Position numbers and translations under genes: made by a program. The notes under the pieces were generated by a model, which saw nothing but the letters and a program-made list of their open reading frames with translations, ran no database searches and was not told the origin of the DNA. A DNA stretch of 64,000 nt from JBJXGV01 sp046160485 (GTDB lineage Bacteria; Orphanbacterota; Orphanbacteria; JBJXGV01), in NCBI GenBank assembly GCA_046160485.1, contig JBJXGV010000002.1, forward strand, positions 1 to 64,000. The letters are read 5' to 3'. Position 1 is the first letter of the stretch, and every line of letters starts with the position of its first letter. This document shows, piece after piece, positions 33,882 to 42,757 of this stretch.

Positions 33882-34378
33882 TGGGCGGCATGGATGTCGG
33901 CGGCGGCGGCGCCGCAAAAAAAGGCGGCGGGCATCGCAGGCCTCAACGTCGCGCGAAGATCCGCATCGACATGACGCCGATGGTCGACGTCGCGTTTCTT
34001 CTGCTCATCTTCTTCATGGTCACGACTGTCTTCCGACGGCCGCAGGCGCTCGAGCTCACGATTCCGCAGGAGAAATCCGAGCAGGAGATTCCCGAGCGGA
34101 ACGTGCTGCAGATTCGCGTCACGAGCGACGAGAAGCTCTACTACAACGTCGGCTTCGACACGCCGACGATGGTCGAGCCGGCGACGCTGCACACCGTGGT
34201 CGGCGATCTTCGCACGGCGAATCCCGCACTCGCCGCCGTCATCAAGATTCATCGCGAGGCGCCGTATCACTGGATGGTCGATGTGCTCGACGAGATCGCG
34301 CTCGGCGATTTGAAGCGCTACGGGCTCGCGCCCTTCACCGACGACGACAAGCTTGCGATCGAGGGCGACGGAGGATGA
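33881..34378 (+). CDS. exbD: ExbD/TolR biopolymer transport protein (second copy)
   Basis: 165 residues, one-base overlap with the first exbD. The N-terminus is Gly/Lys-rich (GGGGAAKKGGGHRRPQRRAK), then IDMTPMVDVAFLLLIFFMVTT with the same functional Asp. The periplasmic part (RNVLQIRVTSDEKLYYNVGF, MVDVLDEIALGDLKRYGLAPF) differs from copy one. Two non-identical ExbD proteins in one cluster are typical of FCB-group TonB systems and suggest a heteromeric ExbD dimer in the ExbB pore. Confidence 0.92.
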   Translation: MGGMDVGGGGAAKKGGGHRRPQRRAKIRIDMTPMVDVAFLLLIFFMVTTVFRRPQALELTIPQEKSEQEIPERNVLQIRVTSDEKLYYNVGFDTPTMVEPATLHTVVGDLRTANPALAAVIKIHREAPYHWMVDVLDEIALGDLKRYGLAPFTDDDKLAIEGDGG

Positions 34379-34382
34379 TGCG

Positions 34383-35165
34383 ATGAGTCTGCGTGCGTAT
34401 CTGTCCGAACGACCCGTGATCGAGGGGTGGGGCCCGCCCGCGCGCCGTCTCGCGCGGCGCCTCTATCAAAAGTATTTCTCACTGGCGCTGATTCTCGCGT
34501 CCGCGTTTCACATCGGTGGATTGCTCGTCGGATGGGGCGTTCACAAGGCGCTGACGGCGCAGGAAGCCGCGAACGAAACGAAGGACGTGCGCCTGGTGCA
34601 GTATCACGAACTCGCCGCGCCACCATCGCTCGAGCAGGCTCCCGCCGAGCCGCCCAAGTTTCAGATCGCGCCGCAAAAGATCAGCGCGCCGCCGGCCGCG
34701 ATTCCGATTCCCGTCGTCGAAGAAGAAGCCGTAGCGACCACGATCGCGAGTCAGGAACAGCTACCGTTCGCGGATGCGGAAGGCGACACGGGCCTCGGCG
34801 ACGAAGGGCTCGCTGGCGTTCCGTGGGGCGAGGAAGGCGGCACGGGGCTCGTCATCGAGGACGTGATGCCCGCGCCTGACGATTTCATTCCGGTAGAAGA
34901 GCAGCCCGTGATCGTCGAGTTCAAGACGCCCGAGTATCCGCGCATGGCGCGCGAAGCCGGCATCGAGGGCGTCGTCACGGTGCGCGCGCTCGTCGGCAAG
35001 GACGGCAAGGTCCGCGACGCGATTCTCGGGAAGGGCGTGCACCAGCTTCTCGACGAGGCCGCGATCGCGGCCGCGAAGGAGTGCGTCTTCAAGCCCGCGA
35101 TTCAGAACAAAAATCCGGTCGCGGTTTGGGTCGCGATTCCGTTCAACTTCCATCTGCAGAACTAG
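34383..35165 (+). CDS. tonB: Energy-transducing TonB protein
   Basis: 260 residues from ATG 34383 behind GGAGG. One N-terminal membrane helix (~32-52, FSLALILASAFHIGGLLVGW), a Pro/Ala/Glu-rich periplasmic linker (~70-150) and the C-terminal TonB domain (~175-260): EYPRMAREAGIEGVVTVRALV, AAIAAAKECVFKPAIQNKNPVAVWV and the terminal IPFNFHLQN. It couples the ExbB/ExbD motor to outer-membrane receptors; no TonB-dependent receptor gene lies in the window. It is the last gene of the 29962-35165 cluster. Confidence 0.92.
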   Translation: MSLRAYLSERPVIEGWGPPARRLARRLYQKYFSLALILASAFHIGGLLVGWGVHKALTAQEAANETKDVRLVQYHELAAPPSLEQAPAEPPKFQIAPQKISAPPAAIPIPVVEEEAVATTIASQEQLPFADAEGDTGLGDEGLAGVPWGEEGGTGLVIEDVMPAPDDFIPVEEQPVIVEFKTPEYPRMAREAGIEGVVTVRALVGKDGKVRDAILGKGVHQLLDEAAIAAAKECVFKPAIQNKNPVAVWVAIPFNFHLQN

Positions 35166-35189
35166 CTCGCGCGCGTCGGCGACACGCGC

Positions 35190-37064
35190 CTAGCGAACGA
35201 AGAGTTCGTCCTCGTTCCAGCAAAACTCGTTCATCGAGCGAAGCGTCCCCGGGCGCACGTTGCCGAAGCGGTTCCTCACCGCGAGGAACGTGTTCTCGTT
35301 CGCGAGGAATATCCAGCCGAGGTTGACCGCGTAGAGTTCTTGCACGCGGTCGAAGAGACGCTTGCGCTCCGAAAGGACGACCGTTTCGACGCACGCGCTC
35401 AGGAGTGAATCGCACTCGCGTTCCCACGCCGTCGCGGGCGAAGGCTGGCTCGGATGGAACTGGTGCATCTCGCCGCTCGAGAGCCACACAGCGAGCCCCG
35501 CGCTCGGATCCTCGCCGCCGGAGAGCGCGAGCAAGCACGCGTCGTAGCGGAACGTCTCCTGAACGCGTGCGACGAGCGTCCCGATCTCGACGGCTTCGAG
35601 GCGCGCGTCGATCCCGACGGCGCGCAAGTCCTCTTCGATGAGGCGCCCGATCGCCACGCGCACCGGGCTCTCCGAATTCGTGACGAGCGAGAATGCCGCG
35701 CGCGTTCCCGCGGCGTCCTCGATCACGCCGTCGCCGTCGCGATCGGCGAACCCGATCTCGCCGAGGAGCGCGTGTGCCTTCGCGCGATCGAATTCGTAGC
35801 GCGGAAGCCGCGCGTTGTGCCAGAGCCGGTTCGACGGCGAGACCGGCCCGTCGATTATCGTTCCGAAGCCGTTGAAGCAGGTGCGAACGATCGCGTCGCG
35901 GTCGATCGCGTGCGCGACGGCCTGGCGGAAACGCAGGTCGCGAAACCACGCAAGCCGCGCGGGATCGACGAACGGCTCGCCGTTCGCGTCGCTCCCGGGA
36001 TTCTGATTGAACCAGAGGTGCGTGGTGCCAGACCGCGCGCCGAGATCGAAGAGCACGAACGCGCTGTCGGCGACACTCGCGCGGAACGTCGCGACCTCGT
36101 CGGGCCGCGGGATGTAGTGGTCCACTTCGCCCGCGTCGAACTTCAGGCGCCACGTATTCCAGTCGCCCGCGTTGACGAATGTGAGCCGGTCTGCGTACGG
36201 GAGGCGCGTACCGCGCGTGTCGGCCTTCCAGTAGTTCGCGTTGCGCTCGAGGACGACGCGGCCTGGTTCCGAGATCGCAAGGCGAAACGGGCCGGTGCCG
36301 AAGAGCTGCGCGGGCGGCGTGTCGATGCCAGCGGATTCGGCGATGCGCCCTTCGCGGTAGGCGGCATCCCACACGTGCTTCGGCAGGAGCGGAAGCTCGG
36401 TCGCGAGCGCGGAGAGAAGCGCGCCGAACGGCCGCGGCGTTTCGATCGTGATCGTCTCCGCCGATCCGCTCGTGCCCTTCGAGAGCGCGAACGGTTTTCC
36501 GTCGAGCATGAACGTCTCGCGCGAGACGGCGCCGAGGCTCTCGTCGTACACGAACACGAAGTTCCAGAGCACGTCGTCGGCGGTGAACGGCGCGCCGTCG
36601 GCCCAACGCACTCCGCGGCGCAGGTGAAATGTCCAGCGCGTCCCGTCCGCGGAGACATCCCATCGCGACGCGAGCGCGGGGTGGTACTCGCCGTTCGCGC
36701 AGTCGAGTTCGACGAGTCCGTCGAAGATGCGGTGGATCACTTCGCTCGACGCGGCGTCGGTCGCCACCAGCGGATTGAAGGTTTGCGGGCCGGTGGCCGC
36801 GCCGACGACAATCGAGCCGCCGCGCTGGCCTGGGACGATTCTGTCGGCGACGAGGAACTCCTCACCAGTGGAAGCGTCGACACGCGCGTCGTCCCTCGCT
36901 GACCGGGCGTCGCGGCTGTCGTCGCGGCGCCCGCAGCCGGGCGCGAACGCGAGCGCCAGCGCGAGCGCGAGTACGCATGCGAGCGCGCCCACGCGGACGC
37001 GCGCGGCAGCGCATGCGCCATTTGGCGCGAGCCGATCGATCGACGGACGGAAGCGCCGGCTCAT
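35190..37064 (-). CDS. Peptide/nickel-type ABC transporter substrate-binding lipoprotein (SBP family 5)
   Basis: 624 residues. ATG 37064 is chosen: it overlaps the upstream gene's stop (ATGA) and directly precedes a signal peptide with lipobox APGC (~43). The frame stays open much further upstream, but that part is only antisense. Family 5 hallmarks: GGSIVVGAATGPQTFNPL, DGLVELDCANGEYHPALASRW, WTFHLRRGVRWADGAPFTAD, GTGPFRLA and RFRQAVAHAIDRDAIV. The ligand is probably a peptide or other organic molecule. No permease or ATPase genes are adjacent; it is paired with a Gfo/Idh oxidoreductase, which hints at an orphan or scattered transporter. Confidence 0.9.
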   Translation of the reverse strand: MSRRFRPSIDRLAPNGACAAARVRVGALACVLALALALAFAPGCGRRDDSRDARSARDDARVDASTGEEFLVADRIVPGQRGGSIVVGAATGPQTFNPLVATDAASSEVIHRIFDGLVELDCANGEYHPALASRWDVSADGTRWTFHLRRGVRWADGAPFTADDVLWNFVFVYDESLGAVSRETFMLDGKPFALSKGTSGSAETITIETPRPFGALLSALATELPLLPKHVWDAAYREGRIAESAGIDTPPAQLFGTGPFRLAISEPGRVVLERNANYWKADTRGTRLPYADRLTFVNAGDWNTWRLKFDAGEVDHYIPRPDEVATFRASVADSAFVLFDLGARSGTTHLWFNQNPGSDANGEPFVDPARLAWFRDLRFRQAVAHAIDRDAIVRTCFNGFGTIIDGPVSPSNRLWHNARLPRYEFDRAKAHALLGEIGFADRDGDGVIEDAAGTRAAFSLVTNSESPVRVAIGRLIEEDLRAVGIDARLEAVEIGTLVARVQETFRYDACLLALSGGEDPSAGLAVWLSSGEMHQFHPSQPSPATAWERECDSLLSACVETVVLSERKRLFDRVQELYAVNLGWIFLANENTFLAVRNRFGNVRPGTLRSMNEFCWNEDELFVR

Positions 37065-38143
37065 ACGAGACTCTTCGCCGATTCCGCCCCGACAAGGATC
37101 GCGTCCCGCGCGCGTGCGACGGCGAAGATGTCGGCGGCGGGAATCGGTCCACCATCGTGCGCCTCGCCGGACGCGTAGAACGCCGTCACGAGCGCTCGGA
37201 GCCCCGGATACGCCGGCTCCGCGCGGAGCACGCGCGCTCCCATGTTGCCGGTCGCGGCCGCAAGTCGCCGGAGCGACAGCTCGAACGGGTGGAGAATCTT
37301 GCGCGTGCGCGAGACGCCGCCGGGCTCGAACACGGCGAATCCGTGAAACATGTCGATGTGAATCGACGCCGCCGTGCCGGCGAGCGTCATCGCGCAGACT
37401 GTGGGGCGTGCGCTCATGCTCACGAAGATCGACGCGCTGGCGCCGGCCGCGCTGCACCGCGCGCGCAACTCCCCGGCGGCGGGCCGGGCCGCGTCCCAGC
37501 GCGCCGCGGCGGCGACCTGGGGCGCAAGGTGCTGCAGCATCGCGAGCGGGTGCGGCAAGATATCCGCGACGATGCCATCGAGTTCTCGCTCGGCCCGCCC
37601 CGCGCCGCCCGCCGAACAGAACGTGCTCTCGACATGAACGAGCGAACCGAGTTCGTCGAGCCGGCGTTTCGCCTCGCGCACGCCGGACTGAAAGATGAAC
37701 TGATGGACGGGGCACACGACGACGCCACGCCGCGCGGCGAGAGCGAGGAGGCGCTCTGTTTCGCGCGCCTCGGGAGTGAGCGGTTTCTCGATGAGCACGT
37801 CGACGCCGCGCTCGATCGCTTTCTCCGCGGCGGCGGCGTGCGCCGCAACCGGCGTGCAGACGTGAAGCGCGTCGATCTCCGTTTCGCGCAACAGCTCGTC
37901 CGCGTCGCGGAATGCGCGCGCGCCGGCGTGTCTCGCCGCGAGCCGCCGCGCCGCGTCGATCGATGTGTCGGCAACGGCGGCGACGCGCGCGCCCGCGCGC
38001 CGGGCCGCGTCGGCGTGCCAGCGCCCCATGAGCCCGGCGCCGACGACCGCGACACGCACGGGGCGCGCGCGCGCCGTGCGCACGGCCGCCGTCACGCCTC
38101 GCGTCTCTTCGTGCGGTGTCGAGTGTGGGCTCTCCGTTGGCAT
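37061..38143 (-). CDS. Gfo/Idh/MocA-family NAD(P)-dependent oxidoreductase
   Basis: 360 residues. The N-terminal Rossmann fold starts near residue 30 with VRVAVVGAGLMGRWHADAAR, followed by VAAVADTSIDAARRLA, DALHVCTPVAAHAAAAEKAI and the signature EKPLTPEARETERLL with the catalytic-domain Lys. VCPVHQFIFQSGV leads into the C-terminal alpha/beta substrate domain. Such enzymes oxidise sugars, inositols or sugar nucleotides. The ~28-residue N-terminal extension is polar and may be shorter in reality. It is co-transcribed with the SBP gene through a four-base overlap. Confidence 0.9.
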   Translation of the reverse strand: MPTESPHSTPHEETRGVTAAVRTARARPVRVAVVGAGLMGRWHADAARRAGARVAAVADTSIDAARRLAARHAGARAFRDADELLRETEIDALHVCTPVAAHAAAAEKAIERGVDVLIEKPLTPEARETERLLALAARRGVVVCPVHQFIFQSGVREAKRRLDELGSLVHVESTFCSAGGAGRAERELDGIVADILPHPLAMLQHLAPQVAAAARWDAARPAAGELRARCSAAGASASIFVSMSARPTVCAMTLAGTAASIHIDMFHGFAVFEPGGVSRTRKILHPFELSLRRLAAATGNMGARVLRAEPAYPGLRALVTAFYASGEAHDGGPIPAADIFAVARARDAILVGAESAKSLV

Positions 38144-38263
38144 CGGTCGGGCGCGATCTTACAGACGGCCCCGCGGCGTGTCGAGAAGCGCGCGTTTCGC
38201 ACGCCGCAAAGCGCTCGCGGAATTGGGCGCCGCCCCCCGCCCACCAGCGAGCGACGTGCCGTG

Positions 38264-38272
38264 TGCTATCAT
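38264..38272 (+). promoter_or_regulatory. Extended -10 promoter upstream of the ECF sigma gene
   Basis: TGC-TATCAT (38264-38272): a TGn extension plus 5/6 match to TATAAT, ~114 bases before ATG 38386. No good -35 lies at 16-18 bases. It does not resemble the GGAAC-type ECF promoters, so basal transcription probably depends on the housekeeping sigma. The rest of the 241-base region upstream of the sigma gene shows no further feature. Confidence 0.4.
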
Positions 38273-38385
38273 CGCTACGCGGCGGGCGCGGCTGCACACA
38301 CGAGTCGTTGTCGAAGCTCCCGCGAGTGCACGCGCCGCCGGGTGTCCCCCAACGCGCCGGCCCGTGACGGGGACCAACGAATCGA

Positions 38386-38985
38386 ATGTCCAAGCCGAAA
38401 GAATTCCCTCCGAAGGCCGCGAGCACGGCCGCCGAAGCCGAGGATCTCATCCGCTCGTGTCTCCGCGGCGAGGACTCCGCGTGGCGCCTCTTCCTCGAGC
38501 GATACGGCGACCTCGTTTTCTCCGTCCCGCTCAAGATGGGGCTGCCGCATTCCGACGCCGAAGAGGTTTTTCAGATTACGGTTCTCGCGCTCGTCGAGCG
38601 TCTTGGCACGCTGAACGACCCGCGGCGAATCGTCGCGTGGATTTGCGAGGTGGCGCGACGCCAAACGCTCTACTACCTGCGCAAGCGGAGCCGCGAGTCG
38701 CTCGGGGAGGACGAGGCGTTCGACGCGGCCGCGGATGCGTCGCCCGGCGCACACGAGGCGTTCGAATCGCTCGAGGCGAGCCAAGTCGTGCGCGACGCGC
38801 TCGCGAAGATCTCGCCGCGATGCCGCGATCTCTTGACCGCGCTCTACCTCGCCGATCCCGCCCCCGCGTACAAAGAGATCGCCGAGTCGCTCGAAATTCC
38901 GATGGGGAGCATCGGGCCGACGCGGGCCCGCTGCCTGAAGTCGCTCCAAACGCTCTTGGCGTCAACGGGTTACGGCGACGCATGA
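38386..38985 (+). CDS. ECF-type RNA polymerase sigma factor
   Basis: 199 residues. Sigma-2 region: LIRSCLRGEDSAWRLFLERY, GLPHSDAEEVFQITVLALVE (region 2.2) and RRIVAWICEVARRQTLYYLRK (2.3-2.4). After an acidic linker, sigma-4 has LAKISPRCRDLLTALYLADP, AYKEIAESLEIPMGSIGPTR and ARCLKSLQTLL. It directs RNA polymerase to a small regulon. It heads a cluster with an anti-sigma-like zinc-finger protein, a TPR-CHAT protease and a subtilase. Its stop overlaps the start of a 31-codon ORF by ATGA. Confidence 0.93.
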   Translation: MSKPKEFPPKAASTAAEAEDLIRSCLRGEDSAWRLFLERYGDLVFSVPLKMGLPHSDAEEVFQITVLALVERLGTLNDPRRIVAWICEVARRQTLYYLRKRSRESLGEDEAFDAAADASPGAHEAFESLEASQVVRDALAKISPRCRDLLTALYLADPAPAYKEIAESLEIPMGSIGPTRARCLKSLQTLLASTGYGDA

Positions 38986-39077
38986 AGTCGTATCAAACCG
39001 CGGCGCGGCGCTACGTATTCCGCGAAGAGCGTCGGACTCGCGACGCGACACTCACGGCCGAAGACGAAAGACGATAG
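38982..39077 (+). CDS. Candidate 31-residue charged protein coupled to the ECF sigma gene
   Basis: ATG at 38982 overlaps the sigma stop (ATGA) and the frame runs to TAG at 39075-39077, nine bases before the anti-sigma ATG. The product (MKSYQTAARRYVFREERRTR, then DATLTAEDERR) is highly charged and without hydrophobic helix. It exactly fills the gap between the two regulators. It may be a genuine small protein or only a leader ORF that couples translation of the anti-sigma gene. Confidence 0.4.
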   Translation: MKSYQTAARRYVFREERRTRDATLTAEDERR

Positions 39078-39086
39078 GGAGAACCG

Positions 39087-39716
39087 ATGAAAACCTCGCA
39101 CCTGACCCTCGCCACGATCGCAGCGCTCCTGGATGGCCAGCTTGCCGACGATGTTCGGGTTCAGGCCGAGACCCATCTCGCGAGCGGCTGCGCGGAGTGC
39201 CGCGCGCATGCCGACGAACTCGGAGTGGCGATTCGCGCGCTGACGAGCTACTCGCTCACGCCGGCGCCTCGCGCCGCGATCGAGCGCGCACTGGCATCGC
39301 TGCGTGAGCGTGGCCTCGGCGCGACGCTTGCGCGCAAGGCCGGCGAGGCGCTCGACCGCGTCGCGGCGCTCGTCTTCGATTCGTGGAAGACGCCCGCGAC
39401 AGCCGGCGTCCGCGGCGGCGCCGTCGCGCCCGTTCGCCAACTCGTCTACGAGTGGGAGGACGATCGCTACACGCTGCACGTGCAGCGCGACGCCGAGACC
39501 GATCCGTACGTGATTCGCGGCCGCGTGTTCCTGACGGAAGGCAGCGCCGGCGCGATCACCGTGCATTTGAGCGGCGCGACGGCGTCGCGCGCGCGAAAGG
39601 CGAAAACCGACGCGAGCGGCGAGTTTGTTTTCGAAACGGTGCGGCGGGGACGGTACACGGTTCGGATCGAAGCCCCCGGCGGCGACGTGACGCTAAGCGG
39701 AATCGAGCTTCCCTAG
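39087..39716 (+). CDS. Soluble zinc-finger anti-sigma-like protein with C-terminal regulatory beta domain
   Basis: 209 residues; ATG after AGGGAGAA. The N-terminus reads as an anti-sigma zinc-finger: HLTLATIAALLDGQLADD, then a His at ~31 followed by THLASGCAECRAHADELG (H-x4-C-x2-C). No membrane helix is present, so it would act in the cytoplasm. The C-terminal ~85 residues (DPYVIRGRVFLTEG, TDASGEFVFETVRRGRYTVRI) form a carboxypeptidase-regulatory-like beta sandwich. Position between an ECF sigma and a TPR-CHAT protease suggests it holds the sigma inactive and may itself be the protease's target (inference). Confidence 0.7.
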   Translation: MKTSHLTLATIAALLDGQLADDVRVQAETHLASGCAECRAHADELGVAIRALTSYSLTPAPRAAIERALASLRERGLGATLARKAGEALDRVAALVFDSWKTPATAGVRGGAVAPVRQLVYEWEDDRYTLHVQRDAETDPYVIRGRVFLTEGSAGAITVHLSGATASRARKAKTDASGEFVFETVRRGRYTVRIEAPGGDVTLSGIELP

Positions 39717-39755
39717 CGCAGGATTCACGCACCGTCTGAGCAGCAGGAGTTGCAT

Positions 39756-42695
39756 GTGAGCGCACAACGAGCACGCCCCGCAAAACAGCGAGCGGAGCGA
39801 ATCCTACATCTCTTCGAGCGGGGAGAGATCGGCGGGTACCTCAAGAAGAACGAGGAGGCCGTCGATCTCTCCGTTCTTCTCGTGCTCAAGCGCGAGGTCG
39901 AGCGGCTCGTGCGCGTCGACGCGCGGCGGGCGCTCCGGCTCGCGACGGTGATGGAGCGGCTGCTCGTGCACATCTCCGATCCCAAGGCGCGTGCCGTCGC
40001 GTCGCGCGCGAAGGCCGAGGCGCTTCTCTTCCTCGGGCGCTTCCAACTCGCGCTCGATACGTATCAGGAGACGGTGCGGCTCTACACCGAGGGCGGCGAT
40101 GTGCTCGAGGGCGCGCGCGCGTCGATTGCGGAGATTCCTGCGCTCGCGTACCTCTCGCGCTACGACGAGGCATTTACCGTCGCGCGCGATGCCGAGTCGG
40201 CCCTGCGCAAGCATGGCGAGCGCGCCTACCTCGGCCGCCTCTACATGAACAAGGGCAACCTCTACTTCCACATGGATCGTTATCGCGAGGCGCTGGCGTA
40301 CTACAAGAAGGCGCGGCGGTATCTCGGCCTCGTGTCGGGCCGCGATGAGACCGTTGTCGGGCTCGAGATCAACGAAGCGGTCATCTACACTGACCTCGAC
40401 GAAGCGAAGCCAGCGGAAGTGTTGCTGCGCGGCGCGATCGAACGCGCTGGAGCGATGAGATGGACGTCTCTCGCCGCGCAAGCGGAGTTCAATCTCGCGA
40501 GAGTGTTCGCGCTCGATTCGCGTTACCAAGAAGCCCTGGGCGCATTCGCACGCGCAGGTGAAGTGTTTGAGCGAGAAGACAAGAGCCTCGCCGCCATCGG
40601 CGATGCGACGCGGGCTGAGATCTACCTACGGCTAAACATGGCAGTAGAAGCAGTGCCTCTAGCGCGACGGGCGGTGGCTCGGTTTCGCGCCGAGGCGATG
40701 CGCTACGACGAAGGGCTTGCGCTCTACACGCTCGGTCTCGGTCTTGCGCGGCAGGGGCAGCGTACCAGCGGGATGAAGCTGCTCAGTTCGGCCCGTGAGT
40801 TCTTCCGGCGAGAAGGGAATCGGGTCCGAACGGCGGTAATCGATCTCCACCTGGCGCGTCTTGAAGCCGCGCGCGGGCGGGTCGTCGAGGCGAGGAGTCT
40901 CGCGAGAGCTGCGCAGCGAGCGTTTTCGGTCGATGGTCTCCGATCGCGCGCGGCCGCTGCGCAAGTCGCTCTCGCCGAGATCGAAGTGCTTGCCGGAAAC
41001 GCAGCGGCCGCCGATCGCGCGCTGCGCGCTGTTCCTCGAAACGGCGATACGCTCGCCCGGTTCGAGCGTGCGTACCTCGTGGGCCGGATTGCCGAAGCCC
41101 GCGGCGATTCGAGTCGCGCCATCGCGGCGTACGGTCGCGCAAGCGGCATGGCCGATCTCGTGCGAGGCTCGCTCGCGGGTGAGGAGCACAAGATTGCGGT
41201 CGAGGAGTATCGAACCGAAGTCGCGGATCGCGCGGTGTCGTTGCTGCTCTCTCAGGTGCCCGTCGGTCTCGGATCATCGAAAGATATCGAGCGACGCGAT
41301 AACAGTGTTTTTCGTTTCGTCGAAGGGGCGAAGGCGAGAGCGCTGGGTGACCTATTGGAAGGAATTACGACGCGCCGCGAGGGAAGCTCAGGCAAGAAGC
41401 AACATCGCTCCCGAACGTTCGAGGCTGCGGAGCGGCGTCTTGCGTGGTACTCCGCGAAACTGGAACGCGCGGAGTTGGATGCAACTGGATCGGCGGAAGT
41501 GAAGCGTCGCCTCGCGCGCGAGGTCGCGCGGCTCGAACGCAGGATCGCCGGTCTTCATCGGAGCGAACGCGAGACCTCCGTGCCTCGCACGCACGCCGGT
41601 CGTAAAGCCGATCGGCCGGTCCCGCCAGGTGTTGCTTCGACTGCCGCCTCTACGCTCCTCGCGTCTGAGCACGCTCTTCTTCCGGGTGAGGTGTTCGTCG
41701 AGTACTTCTGCGCGGATGGTCGTCTTCATGCGTTCCGGATTGAGTGCACGAGTTCGCGGATCGTCTCGCTGAACCTCGATCTGCGGACGGTCGAGAGCAT
41801 CGCGTCACGATTCGCGTTCGAGATCGACACCATGCGACTCGCTGGCGCGCACCTCGGAGGCCATACACGCTCGATGGTGGCGAGCGCGTCGCAGCGTCTG
41901 CGCGAAATGTACGAGATGTTGATTGCGCCGCTCGGGGCGATCGAGGCGGGCGCACGCGTGACGATCGTCCCGCACGGCGTGCTGCACACGATCCCATTCG
42001 CCGCTCTCGAAAGTCCGCGTGGGCCGTTGATCGAGCACGTCACGGTCGCGTTGTCGCCGAGTTTTGACATCTTCTCGAGGCTTCGCGTTCGAAAGCCGTC
42101 GACGCGCAAGATCGATCTTGTTGGTGGCTACGCAGACCCATGTGCGCCGGAAATTGGCGATGAAGTTGAAGCCGTCGGGCGGGCGCTCGCAGGCCGCAGT
42201 CTCGAAAAGCGTGTCAACATTACATCTGATGATTTCTTTCGGCTCGCGCCGGCGGCGCGGCGGATTCACCTCGCCACGCACGGCCGATTCCGAAGAGACA
42301 ACCCGCTGTTTTCCGCGCTTCGCTTCGCCGATCGTTGGGTGCACCTCTACGAGATCCTCGAACTTGCTCTCGACGCCGACCTCGTTGTTCTCTCGGGCTG
42401 CGAGACTGGGTCCGGCCGCCGCACTACTGGCGAAGAGATGCTCGGTCTCGCGCGCGGGTTCCTCGCTCGCGGCGCACGACAGCTCGTCGTCTCGCTCTGG
42501 CCCGTGGAAGACGTCTCTGCTGGGAGGCTCGCCTCGATATTTCACGCGCACCACGCAGGCGGCGCGTCGGCGCGCGATGCGATTCAGCGAGCGTCGCTCA
42601 AGATTCGTGAGGATTTTCCTCATCCGTACCATTGGAGCCCGTTCGTGCTCCTCGGCGACGGAGTCTCGACTCATCGTCAGGAGAAGTCGAAGTGA
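39756..42695 (+). CDS. TPR-CHAT caspase-like protease
   Basis: 979 residues from GTG 39756, six bases after CAGGAG. Residues ~1-470 are TPR-like helical repeats (VASRAKAEALLFLGRFQLAL, GRLYMNKGNLYFHMDRYREA, EFNLARVFALDSRYQEALGA). Then comes a basic helical linker (~540-620) and a C-terminal CHAT domain (~680-975) with catalytic His842 in IHLATHGRF and Cys882 in VVLSGCETGSG, the standard ~40 residues apart, plus LGLARGFLARGARQLVVSLW. CHAT is the clan CD fold of separase and caspases. In type III-E CRISPR a TPR-CHAT protease controls an ECF-like sigma via cleavage; here it sits with an ECF sigma and anti-sigma without CRISPR. Confidence 0.9.
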   Translation: MSAQRARPAKQRAERILHLFERGEIGGYLKKNEEAVDLSVLLVLKREVERLVRVDARRALRLATVMERLLVHISDPKARAVASRAKAEALLFLGRFQLALDTYQETVRLYTEGGDVLEGARASIAEIPALAYLSRYDEAFTVARDAESALRKHGERAYLGRLYMNKGNLYFHMDRYREALAYYKKARRYLGLVSGRDETVVGLEINEAVIYTDLDEAKPAEVLLRGAIERAGAMRWTSLAAQAEFNLARVFALDSRYQEALGAFARAGEVFEREDKSLAAIGDATRAEIYLRLNMAVEAVPLARRAVARFRAEAMRYDEGLALYTLGLGLARQGQRTSGMKLLSSAREFFRREGNRVRTAVIDLHLARLEAARGRVVEARSLARAAQRAFSVDGLRSRAAAAQVALAEIEVLAGNAAAADRALRAVPRNGDTLARFERAYLVGRIAEARGDSSRAIAAYGRASGMADLVRGSLAGEEHKIAVEEYRTEVADRAVSLLLSQVPVGLGSSKDIERRDNSVFRFVEGAKARALGDLLEGITTRREGSSGKKQHRSRTFEAAERRLAWYSAKLERAELDATGSAEVKRRLAREVARLERRIAGLHRSERETSVPRTHAGRKADRPVPPGVASTAASTLLASEHALLPGEVFVEYFCADGRLHAFRIECTSSRIVSLNLDLRTVESIASRFAFEIDTMRLAGAHLGGHTRSMVASASQRLREMYEMLIAPLGAIEAGARVTIVPHGVLHTIPFAALESPRGPLIEHVTVALSPSFDIFSRLRVRKPSTRKIDLVGGYADPCAPEIGDEVEAVGRALAGRSLEKRVNITSDDFFRLAPAARRIHLATHGRFRRDNPLFSALRFADRWVHLYEILELALDADLVVLSGCETGSGRRTTGEEMLGLARGFLARGARQLVVSLWPVEDVSAGRLASIFHAHHAGGASARDAIQRASLKIREDFPHPYHWSPFVLLGDGVSTHRQEKSK

Positions 42696-42757
42696 CGCTT
42701 GCCGCGGTTCGTGTGGTACACTGTCAATCCCCGCGCGGTCCAGAAAGGACACCCAAC

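Noticed and set aside
35190..38534. A 1114-codon minus-strand frame that would fuse the SBP to an upstream ~490-residue region.
   Set aside because: The upstream part is antisense or out of frame with the Gfo/Idh gene and Arg-rich. The real SBP start with signal peptide and lipobox is at 37064.
40600..42700. Slightly lower GC in the CHAT gene as a sign of recent transfer.
   Set aside because: The change is mild, codon use stays GC-ending, and the neighbours of the cluster match the rest of the window.
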